Notes under the pieces: generated by a model | Databases searched by the model: none | Seen by the model: only the letters and a program-made list of their open reading frames with translations | What the model was told of the DNA's origin: nothing | Translations under genes and position numbers: made by a program | Origin: an uncultured Alphaproteobacteria bacterium | GTDB lineage: Bacteria; Pseudomonadota; Alphaproteobacteria; Puniceispirillales; Puniceispirillaceae | Assembly: GCA_913064995.1 (NCBI GenBank) | Contig: CAJYBL010000003.1 | Span: forward strand, 1-34,296 | Length of the DNA: 34,296 nucleotides | Reading direction: 5' to 3' | In this document: piece by piece, positions 19,101-24,668 of the stretch | Position numbering within the stretch: the first letter of the stretch is position 1 | Layout of the letters: the number at the start of each line of letters is the position of its first letter

Positions 19101-19300
19101 CGGAACCTCTTGACTACCCTATAACAGCACTGGGTGGAATTAGTGACACCGCGATATCAAGAGCAAATCTAGAGGGTTGGCAGGCCCGAACAAGTGCCAA
19201 ATTCTCACATCATGAATTTCCAGGCAAACATTTCTACATAGATGACGAGCGCGAGGCAGTGTTGGCAGCCATCACAAATGATCTCGCTCACAGCCTCTAG
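13160..19300 (+). CDS. Type I modular polyketide synthase, KS-AT-DH-KR-ACP-TE
   Basis: 2046 residues. A charged helical N-terminus (5-35, docking-like) precedes the KS (40-460; Cys213 in DTACSSSS, His348 in HGTGTPLGDP, His386 in KANVGHLDS). The AT follows (about 575-860; Ser660 in GHSIGEY; HAFH ending at His762 predicts malonyl-CoA). The DH spans about 925-1200 (His956 in HRVFGTVVFP, Asp1130 in HPVITDSSF). A KR structural half and the catalytic KR follow (TGGLGSLG from 1439; Ser1565, Tyr1578; LAD motif and no A-type Trp, so B-type). Then come the ACP (Ser1742 in GVDSLNA) and a thioesterase (Ser1888 in FGHSMGA, His2024). No enoylreductase is visible, so products of each cycle should be unsaturated. 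The TE resembles type II (editing) thioesterases. It starts three bases after the adenylating enzyme stop. Confidence 0.93.
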   Translation: MAKETQQHKNQARALKDANAEIARLRAKVSKQADGKGLREPIAIIGIGCRFPGGVRTPQDFWSLLKSGRDVLRDIPSDRWDIDEHYNPAVTVPGKIYVRQGYYLDNIDQFDPQFFGLSPREAESLDPQQRLVMEVCWETLEHAGIAPTSLKGGKTGVFVGQYWDDYSSQRIYCTDNRDIDRYAQLSALRGLTAGRICHILDSHGPAIQLDTACSSSSLAVHLACQSLRSGESDVALAGGVSLILAPEHLIGICQMAALSPDGRCKTFDARADGFGQGEGCGMIALKRLADAQADGDNVLAVVQGSAANHDGQARTVTTPSGPAQRAMLRDALKDAGIEPHQVDFIETHGTGTPLGDPIEVSAIGRVFCEGRENALYLGAVKANVGHLDSAAGIAGLIKVVLSLQHKTIPLHRNFSEPNRHIPWDDWPIKIPLENTAWEGKERFAGISAFGMSGTNVHIIVGETPEPSMPNEEQRSTSKTKQLFTVSARTEGALSDLAKRYADMLGAEGSLEEVNVASLCYSAATGRSHFSYRAAFAADDPLKLAHALNDFAAGRATPGAITGVAGRRAPKLALLFTGQGAQYIGMGKKLYEAHPIFKATLDRCAKLFESHLEHHLLEVMWTSETLHQTEYTQPALFAIEYSLAKLFEEWGIVPDLLLGHSIGEYAAACVAGVFTLEDAVRMVAARGRLMQSLPMGGRMISVVIDEVSAKAAITEFPTVSIAAVNAPQSIVLSGEGQAIDTIVGRLDSQGIKTTELSVSHAFHSPLMEPILNDFRIIAESVDFSPPNITLLSNVTGKPWNDTQLSADYWVEHLRATVRFAAGIDYAKFKKFEVFVEIGPKPTLLGLGRNCVPPEFGTWLPSLKPNSEWSTLLDCLRQLYVIGSDINWEKIFTLSKLKRTQLPNYPWQYRRCWTEVVSSGRSEPRLHPLIHQRIENASKSRIFESTLSANSPAYLSDHRVFGTVVFPASAFFEMATAVASLIFEQDEVTLKNVTIGHALVLSDEPIKVQTIATPNGHHFDFEIFSRSAKDTKGEWTRHTAGTLERRLPSPAAFINIDEELTHFTLPVDIDELSAWFEARGLEYLPRFEGIEAIFMQNREPNDKFGSAMAHIRLPVEAILTGDTYHLHPVITDSSFRIAEAIFQEEEANRVFLPFGVSGVSCDHSTTGSVWVKVTARQKAKSRVVDLQLFGETGERVATIEGLTMRPVPISSLKNSIAEFNTKSAAFTDLLYYPAWEEVELSEPTAEAGNWLLLPDNGYVSEPLFSALKEAGHKVHIATSAEAACEFLSSEKAHELNGVLHLWGMDLSAENPDASLLASLVVVQSCIENNVSVKNWFITKGAQAVVSHDAVSPWQSQFWGFGRTLQAENPGGFGGCIDLDPNGTKTLSGLKMLISELCCTSGETEIAFRQEARHIGYLSKSGPFKGLQPSLKLDPNASYLITGGLGSLGLQVAKYLATCGARHLVLTGRSGVSTEYQRTALQTIKAVGAKVKVVSTDISSAEGVKKLLATLPRLQGIVHAAGVLADGMLMQQSSESFQKVAGPKVRGAWHLHTQTQDRPLDFFVLFSSVASIIGSPGQSNYAASNAFMDGLAHFRREQGLAATAVNWGPWADVGMAASDLVMQRLIKDGWQPMNASAGCDYMAQLLTAHDLPQAAVLPVDWKQFVASTPGANQWSSLKHCVLKEQVSPLVDNSAEVAAQNVRDAAPNQRVGLISSYLLKRIAQTLRVPATDLDELAKPGDLGVDSLNAVEVQIWVKSDLNVELGVEQLFTTSSIKDLAISIDQLLRGDPGGTKLGITPLSSNQTRWVICPHPRPAAKLQLFCFPYAGGGASTFKAWGETFSDQVELCLIQMPGREERLSEQLIKDMPQLVDTLAQEITAFSKKPFAFFGHSMGAIVAYETARRLESMRVSQPIHLFVSARAAPHLQENTDLLRFLDDETFVDRLQKTYGAVPEAIQKSPELRKIFLPVLRADVELLEKYEEVSSEPLDYPITALGGISDTAISRANLEGWQARTSAKFSHHEFPGKHFYIDDEREAVLAAITNDLAHSL

Positions 19301-19318
19301 CAGACAGGTCAAGACATT

Positions 19319-20608
19319 ATGACTGATGATAAGGTGATCATTGCCGGAGGGGGGATTGGTGGGCTGACTTTAGCCTTAACGCTTCACCAAATTGGGGTAC
19401 CGTTTCTAGTGTTGGAAACATCGCATACCATGCGTCCGCTTGGGGTAGGTATAAACATTCAACCTAATGCGGTTAGGGAACTGTTTGAATTGGGCCTTAC
19501 TTCTGAAGTGCTGGGCACAATCGGCGTGTCCGCCAAAGAGTGGGCCCTGGTTGGACTAAATGGCCGAGAAGTCTACTCAGAGAAACGCGGTTTGGATGCT
19601 GGATACAAGTGGCCCCAATTCGCTGCCCACCGCGGCGAGCTACTAATGCTCCTTTATAGAACTTTGATAGAGCGTGCAGGCGCAGAGTCTGTGATGCTGG
19701 ATGCGAGAGTTGATAAATATATCAAGCGACCCTCCGGAGAGGTGGACGTATCAGTAAAAGGAAGTGATGGTTCACGGTTTCAAATTTCAGGTAGCTTGGT
19801 AATTGGTGCGGACGGGATCCATTCTGCCGTGCGTGCCCAAATGCACCCAGGTCAACCCCCAATCCACTGGGGTGGTGCTATCATGTGGCGCGGCACAGTT
19901 CGCGCAAAGCCTTTACGCACAGAATCATCCTTCATCGGTCTCGGCACCCATCAGCATCGTATGGTGATTTATCCGATTTCAAAGCCAGCGGCTGATGGAA
20001 CGGTTCTTACTAATTGGATTGCTGAACTTACAATTGATAGCAATGAAGGCTGGTTAGATGACACTTGGTTCAAAGAAGTACCAATTGATAGCTTTGCACA
20101 CCATTTTGAGGGTTTTCGTTATGATTGGCTCGACGTTCCAACAATGCTGAACAAATCAGAATGCGGCTACATGAACCCAATGATTGATCGTGACCCAGTC
20201 GCAACTTGGGTGGATGGACCAGTTGCATTGATGGGTGATGCTGCACACGCAATGTATCCAACAGGATCTAATGGAGCGAGCCAAGCAATAGTTGATGCTA
20301 GGGTTATAGGCGCGGCGATCCTCGAACAGGGTTTAACTCCTGATGCCCTCAAATCATATGATGACCTATTGTGTAAGAAAGTATCAGAACTAGTGCTCCG
20401 AAATCGATCGGCTGGCCCGTTTGGCCTGCTTGATATTCTGAACGATAGATGTGGTGGGGTTTTCGAAAACATAGAGACCGTAATTCCTTTGGAGGAAAGA
20501 AACGAGTTTATGAGCACATACAAGACGGCAGCTGGCTTTGCAATCGAGGCTTTAAATGAAGCGCCGGCAACGATTGCTCCAAATGCCAAGTTCACGCAGC
20601 TCGAATGA
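19319..20608 (+). CDS. FAD-dependent aromatic monooxygenase, salicylate hydroxylase/PhzS-like
   Basis: 429 residues. The N-terminal Rossmann motif is IIAGGGIGGLT (8-17), the DG motif is VIGADGIHSAVR with Asp165, and the GD motif is MGDAAHAMYP with Asp307, giving the three fingerprints of class A flavoprotein hydroxylases. PLGVGINIQPNAVREL is seen in salicylate-hydroxylase-like and PhzS-like members. Such enzymes use NAD(P)H and O2 to hydroxylate, or hydroxylate and decarboxylate, electron-rich rings. It starts 18 bases after the PKS stop with only a weak AGG (19305-19307), so it is probably the last gene of the PKS operon and a tailoring enzyme. A separate catabolic role on salicylate or hydroxybenzoate cannot be excluded. 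Confidence 0.85.
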   Translation: MTDDKVIIAGGGIGGLTLALTLHQIGVPFLVLETSHTMRPLGVGINIQPNAVRELFELGLTSEVLGTIGVSAKEWALVGLNGREVYSEKRGLDAGYKWPQFAAHRGELLMLLYRTLIERAGAESVMLDARVDKYIKRPSGEVDVSVKGSDGSRFQISGSLVIGADGIHSAVRAQMHPGQPPIHWGGAIMWRGTVRAKPLRTESSFIGLGTHQHRMVIYPISKPAADGTVLTNWIAELTIDSNEGWLDDTWFKEVPIDSFAHHFEGFRYDWLDVPTMLNKSECGYMNPMIDRDPVATWVDGPVALMGDAAHAMYPTGSNGASQAIVDARVIGAAILEQGLTPDALKSYDDLLCKKVSELVLRNRSAGPFGLLDILNDRCGGVFENIETVIPLEERNEFMSTYKTAAGFAIEALNEAPATIAPNAKFTQLE

Positions 20609-20782
20609 TAAGTGCCATCAACGGCTAAGCTGGCGCGCTACCAAATAATTTATTCATGATAATGGCGCTATCAGTCAATTGCGAATTTGTTGGCCAAATA
20701 CACTTGTCTTTGCTTTACAAGCATATAGTTATTGCCAAGAGTGAAAATATCGATTTTTGCTCTGAGACCAGTGGAGAATTAA
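20609..20782 (+). promoter_or_regulatory. Gap between monooxygenase and SbmA/BacA-like gene, weak promoter candidate
   Basis: These 174 AT-rich bases contain a possible -35 TTGTCT (20704-20709) and -10 TAGTTA (20726-20731) with a 16-base spacer, so the transporter may have its own promoter. The match is weak. I see no clear terminator after the monooxygenase gene, so read-through from the PKS operon is also possible. Confidence 0.25.
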
Positions 20783-22039
20783 GTGTTAGAAAGTTTTTTT
20801 CCTAAGCCAAAACAGTTTTTCTTTTGTGCGGTAGCGTGGGCTTTGATAGGTGTCTTTTCATGGTATTTTGGCGGTAAGGAATTAGGGCAACTTTTTGGCT
20901 TTGATTTTCCCAAAAATGATGCCCCTCCGATAATTGGCTTAGGGCATTTCACAACGCCAGATTTCTTGTGGTTTTATATCTACTACTTCTTTTTCACCCT
21001 AATCTTTTATATCTTTTGGGCATCTTATTCTCCTCATAAATGGCAAGTGTGGTCTATTTTGGGGTCCGCATTGATATTATTTTTTACATATTATCAAGTC
21101 CAAGTGGCAGTTGCGGTCAACAATTGGTATCGCCCATTTTATGATGCAATTCAAAATGCACTGTCGGGCAGTTCTACGACTACAGCTTCTGATTTATATG
21201 GGTATATTTTCAGTTTTTTAATACTTGCGATGACTTATGTATTGATCTCAATAGCAACGAGTTTTTTTGTAAGTCATTATGTATTTAGGTGGCGTACCGC
21301 GATGAATGATTTTTACACAGCCAGATGGACATTGGTGCGTCACATTGAGGGCGCCTCTCAGCGTATTCAAGAAGATACAATGCGTTTTGCATCAATTATG
21401 AAATCCCTTGGTGTTTCAATCGTTGACGCAGTCATGACGCTGATAGCTTTTCTACCAGTGCTACTACAGTTATCGGAAAACGTGAAAGAGCTGCCTATAG
21501 TTGGCTCGATAGCTTACCCTCTCGTTTATGCTGCGTTATTTTGGTCCATCTTCGGTACGATTCTAATGGTTGTTGCTGGCATTAAACTTCCTGGACTGGA
21601 GTTTAAAAACCAGCGCGTAGAAGCCGCCTTTAGAAAGGAGTTGGTTCTTGGTGAAGATGATGACAGCCGAGCGGAACCGCTTGCACTTAAAGAGTTGTTT
21701 GACAATGTTCGTAAGAATTATTTTCGTATATATATACACTACACGTATTTTAATCTGTTTCGAAATTTTTACTTTCAACTCAATAATCTTTTTGCCTACG
21801 TCCTTCTCATACCAACGATAGCATTAGGCCTAATTACCCTCGGTATAATGAACCAAATAATCAGAGCATTCAGTGAAGTAACCAGTTCTTTTCAATATTT
21901 GGTTCGATCATGGTCAACTATTATAGACTTAATTTCTGTATTTAAACGACTGCAGGCCTTTGAGGCAGCCTTTCTGGGCAAATCACCGCCCAAGCTGGAT
22001 TTAGAATATATCAACACTGAAGGAAGGGTAGACAAATAG
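20783..22039 (+). CDS. SbmA/BacA-like inner-membrane transporter
   Basis: 418 residues from a GTG start with GGAG (20772-20775) seven bases before it. There are about seven hydrophobic segments. The stretch VQVAVAVNNWYRPFYDAI and the later YFNLFRNFYFQLNNLF and ITLGIMNQIIRAFSEVTSS match the SbmA/BacA family. These homodimeric proton-driven transporters share the ABC membrane fold but lack an ATPase domain, as here. Known substrates include microcins, bleomycin and antimicrobial peptides, and BacA affects lipid A very-long-chain fatty acids. It follows the PKS operon by 174 bases on the same strand, so transport of the PKS product or precursor is possible, but a general peptide uptake role is equally likely. 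It looks more AT-rich than its neighbours. Confidence 0.85.
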   Translation: MLESFFPKPKQFFFCAVAWALIGVFSWYFGGKELGQLFGFDFPKNDAPPIIGLGHFTTPDFLWFYIYYFFFTLIFYIFWASYSPHKWQVWSILGSALILFFTYYQVQVAVAVNNWYRPFYDAIQNALSGSSTTTASDLYGYIFSFLILAMTYVLISIATSFFVSHYVFRWRTAMNDFYTARWTLVRHIEGASQRIQEDTMRFASIMKSLGVSIVDAVMTLIAFLPVLLQLSENVKELPIVGSIAYPLVYAALFWSIFGTILMVVAGIKLPGLEFKNQRVEAAFRKELVLGEDDDSRAEPLALKELFDNVRKNYFRIYIHYTYFNLFRNFYFQLNNLFAYVLLIPTIALGLITLGIMNQIIRAFSEVTSSFQYLVRSWSTIIDLISVFKRLQAFEAAFLGKSPPKLDLEYINTEGRVDK

Positions 22040-22127
22040 CGCACACTAAAATGGTAAGGCTACCAATTATTCTTTTCGAAGTTTGGGTTGTCTTTGCGCG
22101 CTACCTTTTTTGTGGCAAGGTCTCCTT

Positions 22128-22943
22128 ATGATCACGCCTATGGCCATTGAAATTCCTACCGCTGCTGACAGTCATGCAACGCGGTTTTCTACTGCTATCA
22201 CCCGTCTTCCAGCGGCTTCTGCTATTAATGGCCTGAGAACCCAAAACACCGGTGCAGTTGATATTAATTTGATGGCCAAGCAGCATAATGATTATCAAGA
22301 AGCACTGCGTTTAGCTGGCGCATTTGTTTTGGAATTACCTGCTTTACCTGAGTGCCCTGATGCTCAGTTTGTTGAGGATACAGCTCTTTGTTTACCCGGT
22401 TTGGCAGTGATGATGCGTCCTTGGGCCAAAACCCGAAAGGACGAAGTGGCACCCATGCGCGGCGCTCTCTCGCAATTCTTTGATGATATTGTTGATATTG
22501 TTGCTGGCTTTGTGGAAGCTGGCGATATTCTAGTCACACCATCAGAAGTGTTAGTGGGGCTGTCGGCTAGAACAGATCAAGCAGGGGCTGATCAATTGCA
22601 ATCTATTCTGAAGGCTCGCGGATACGGTATGCGGGTTATGAAAACACCGCCTGACATTTTGCATTTTAAAACTGATTGCAGCTTGATTGATGACCACTGT
22701 ATTCTGGCCACTGAACGTCTCACATTCAGTGGTTGTTTCGATGGCTATCAGACATTACTGGTGCCACCTGGTGAAGAGCCTGCCGCTAACGTGATACGCT
22801 TTAACAATCATATCATTATGCCCGCAGGTTACCCTAAAACAAGGTCCATGTTGCGGGTGGAAGGCTTTGAGGTGCTTACCGTAGGCAATAGTGAATGTGC
22901 CAAAATTGATGGTGGGATGTCTTGCCTATCCCTGCGCTTTTAG
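22128..22943 (+). CDS. Dimethylargininase (NG,NG-dimethylarginine dimethylaminohydrolase)
   Basis: 271 residues from ATG 22128, which has CAAGG seven bases before it; an in-frame TTG at 22083 adds 15 residues without support. Guanidino-modifying fold motifs are an early RLPAASAINGL, the acidic PDAQFVEDTAL, a His in ILHFKTDCSLID and the C-terminal catalytic Cys266 in DGGMSCLSL. Such enzymes hydrolyse methylated arginines to citrulline plus mono- or dimethylamine; some relatives act on arginine or agmatine. It is not obviously linked to benzoate or the PKS, and it sits alone between the transporter and a convergent gene. The 125 bases after it contain no terminator I can identify. Confidence 0.85.
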   Translation: MITPMAIEIPTAADSHATRFSTAITRLPAASAINGLRTQNTGAVDINLMAKQHNDYQEALRLAGAFVLELPALPECPDAQFVEDTALCLPGLAVMMRPWAKTRKDEVAPMRGALSQFFDDIVDIVAGFVEAGDILVTPSEVLVGLSARTDQAGADQLQSILKARGYGMRVMKTPPDILHFKTDCSLIDDHCILATERLTFSGCFDGYQTLLVPPGEEPAANVIRFNNHIIMPAGYPKTRSMLRVEGFEVLTVGNSECAKIDGGMSCLSLRF

Positions 22944-23068
22944 CGCTGTATTTTCACCTCACAAATATACCTTTCACTGGTTTATTGGGATCAAACTTAT
23001 AGATAAAAATTAGATTAATCCTAAAGAGAATTGGCATCAAATTTTTATGATTTTCTCAAAATTAAATG

Positions 23069-24178
23069 CTAACGAAGTTTTTCTTCAACTTCATTCCACA
23101 AGTTTCTTAAGAGATCTTGCGCATTTATATCTTTGGCAAGGCTCGCTGCCTGCCCGGCCCACGCTTGCATACTATCTATTTTGTTTTCATCTGAAGCCTT
23201 AAGACGCATTCCCTCTGTCAGGGCACGTTGCACCGGATATGAGGTCGGAATTGGACTATCTTTTTTATGTGCTGCCTCAGTATAGCAATTTCTTATAGCT
23301 CGACCCGGCTTTCCAGAAAATGCTCTTGTTGTAATAGTGTCCTCGGGCCGGGTCACTTTTATTGCGTCTGCCCAAGATGATTTAATAGCTGCTTCTGGCG
23401 TCCTTAAGAGCCCCGTTCCAATCTGGACTGCTGACGCTCCCAACAAAATAGCTGCGGAAATACTCCTGCTATCAACTATTCCACCAGTAGCAATAAGCGG
23501 TATATCTACAACATCTGCGACCACTGGCAGCAGTGCCATTAAACCTGCGGACTGATCATAGGCAGTGTAAAAGTTACCTCGATGCCCACCCGCTTCAGAG
23601 CCTTGGACAACCAATGCATCAGCGCCTGCTTTCTGGGCCAATATAGCCTCGCTAACAGAGGTAACAGTTGCAAACCATCTAATACCCTGCTGTTTCATCT
23701 TTTCAATGAAAGCCGGCTCATACAATCCCATTATAGACGATATCACATTTGGACGGGCCTCAAGCATTGCTTCGCACTGCTCTTCAAAAGATATCTGTAA
23801 GTTACGTGCGTCAATTAAGGGGACTTCAGGTCCAAAATCAGACAAGAATTTCTTTAAGAGTTCCTCATGATTATAATCACGGGTGGGCTCTGGGCCAGGT
23901 ATCCAGCTGTTGAGCAAAAAAGCGCCATTTGTTCCAGATCTGAACTTCTCCGTCCAAATAGATATTTGGCCGGGCGTAAGAGGAAGCACGCCACAGGCAC
24001 CCATACCACCAGCATTGCTGACAGCAGCAGCAAGTTCTGCCGGGCATGCACCTGCCATCGGTGCCATAATGACAGGCATACCAAGCCCATAAGCACTGCA
24101 AAACGCTTCAGTTTTTTCAAAGTTCTTCATATGTTTTTCGTATGTTTTTTCAGTTGAAATTTGAGAATTTTTCAACAT
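23069..24178 (-). CDS. Nitronate monooxygenase-family FMN enzyme
   Basis: 369 residues, a TIM-barrel FMN protein. Family segments are MAPMAGACPAELAAAVSNAG, ALVVQGSEAGGHRG (flavin phosphate and catalytic His region) and IPLIATGGIVDSRS followed by ALLGASAVQIGTGLL-like text (AAILLGASAVQIGT). NMOs oxidise alkyl nitronates, such as the toxic propionate-3-nitronate; related enzymes are reductases of quinones or enoyl-ACP (FabK). Starts at 24178 or 24130 are both possible and neither has a good ribosome site. It is divergent from the boxC operon across a 490-base regulatory gap, so joint control is possible. Confidence 0.82.
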   Translation of the reverse strand: MLKNSQISTEKTYEKHMKNFEKTEAFCSAYGLGMPVIMAPMAGACPAELAAAVSNAGGMGACGVLPLTPGQISIWTEKFRSGTNGAFLLNSWIPGPEPTRDYNHEELLKKFLSDFGPEVPLIDARNLQISFEEQCEAMLEARPNVISSIMGLYEPAFIEKMKQQGIRWFATVTSVSEAILAQKAGADALVVQGSEAGGHRGNFYTAYDQSAGLMALLPVVADVVDIPLIATGGIVDSRSISAAILLGASAVQIGTGLLRTPEAAIKSSWADAIKVTRPEDTITTRAFSGKPGRAIRNCYTEAAHKKDSPIPTSYPVQRALTEGMRLKASDENKIDSMQAWAGQAASLAKDINAQDLLRNLWNEVEEKLR

Positions 24179-24668
24179 AACTTTTTAGCATAGTTAGCAT
24201 TCGCTGGTCTGTATAGGCGATTGTCAAAGGCTAACAACATATTTCAATCCGCCAACCAATCAAGTAAACCCCAGATGCGAGATCACTCATCCTCGGGCAT
24301 GGGCCGCAGGCACGCTTGGTGCTTTAGTTTGTTAGGATAATCCAACAAACAGATTGGATAGATGGATTTTCTAAACTTGAACTTGCCTCGCCTAAAAATC
24401 GAACTTATCCCCAACCAGCAATTTCCAATGGCCAATATTACATTCAGACAACGTTAAGAGGCCATTACTGGTTTTTGCCGACCTCAGTACAACACCGATA
24501 AATGAAACTGCTTAAACACCTCAATAAATGAAATATAAAGCATCAAACTGATTTAAATCCCCTGATAATATGCTTAATTTTTTATTAAACAGCATCATAA
24601 TGCATCAAAAGTTTGACGATCGGGTGAAGGTCGGTTAGCCTCTTCAATATATTAGGAGAGATTTTTTT
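24179..24668. promoter_or_regulatory. Regulatory region between the nitronate monooxygenase gene and boxC
   Basis: These 490 bases contain no plausible gene but several ordered repeats. A dyad spans 24327-24350, with arms GTTTGTTaGGAT and ATCCAACAAAC (one bulged A). ATAAATGAAA occurs as a direct repeat at 24498-24507 and 24524-24533. GCATCAAAC (24540), GCATCATAA (24592) and GCATCAAAA (24602) form a second set, the last two reading AGCA-N6-TGCA (24591-24604). That resembles the TGCA-N6-TGCA arrangement described for BzdR-type regulators. A CATAAT hexamer (24596-24601) under it could be a -10. AGGAGAG (24654-24660) is the boxC ribosome site. Confidence 0.55.

Noticed and set aside
19089-19111. 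Inverted repeat AAGAGGT / ACCTCTT inside the thioesterase coding region
   Set aside because: Seven-base arms with a nine-base loop are unremarkable by chance and nothing in the position suggests a role.
20167-20595. 142-residue minus-strand frame opposite the flavin monooxygenase
   Set aside because: It is a shadow of a gene with all three FAD fingerprints; no start signal and no recognisable domain.
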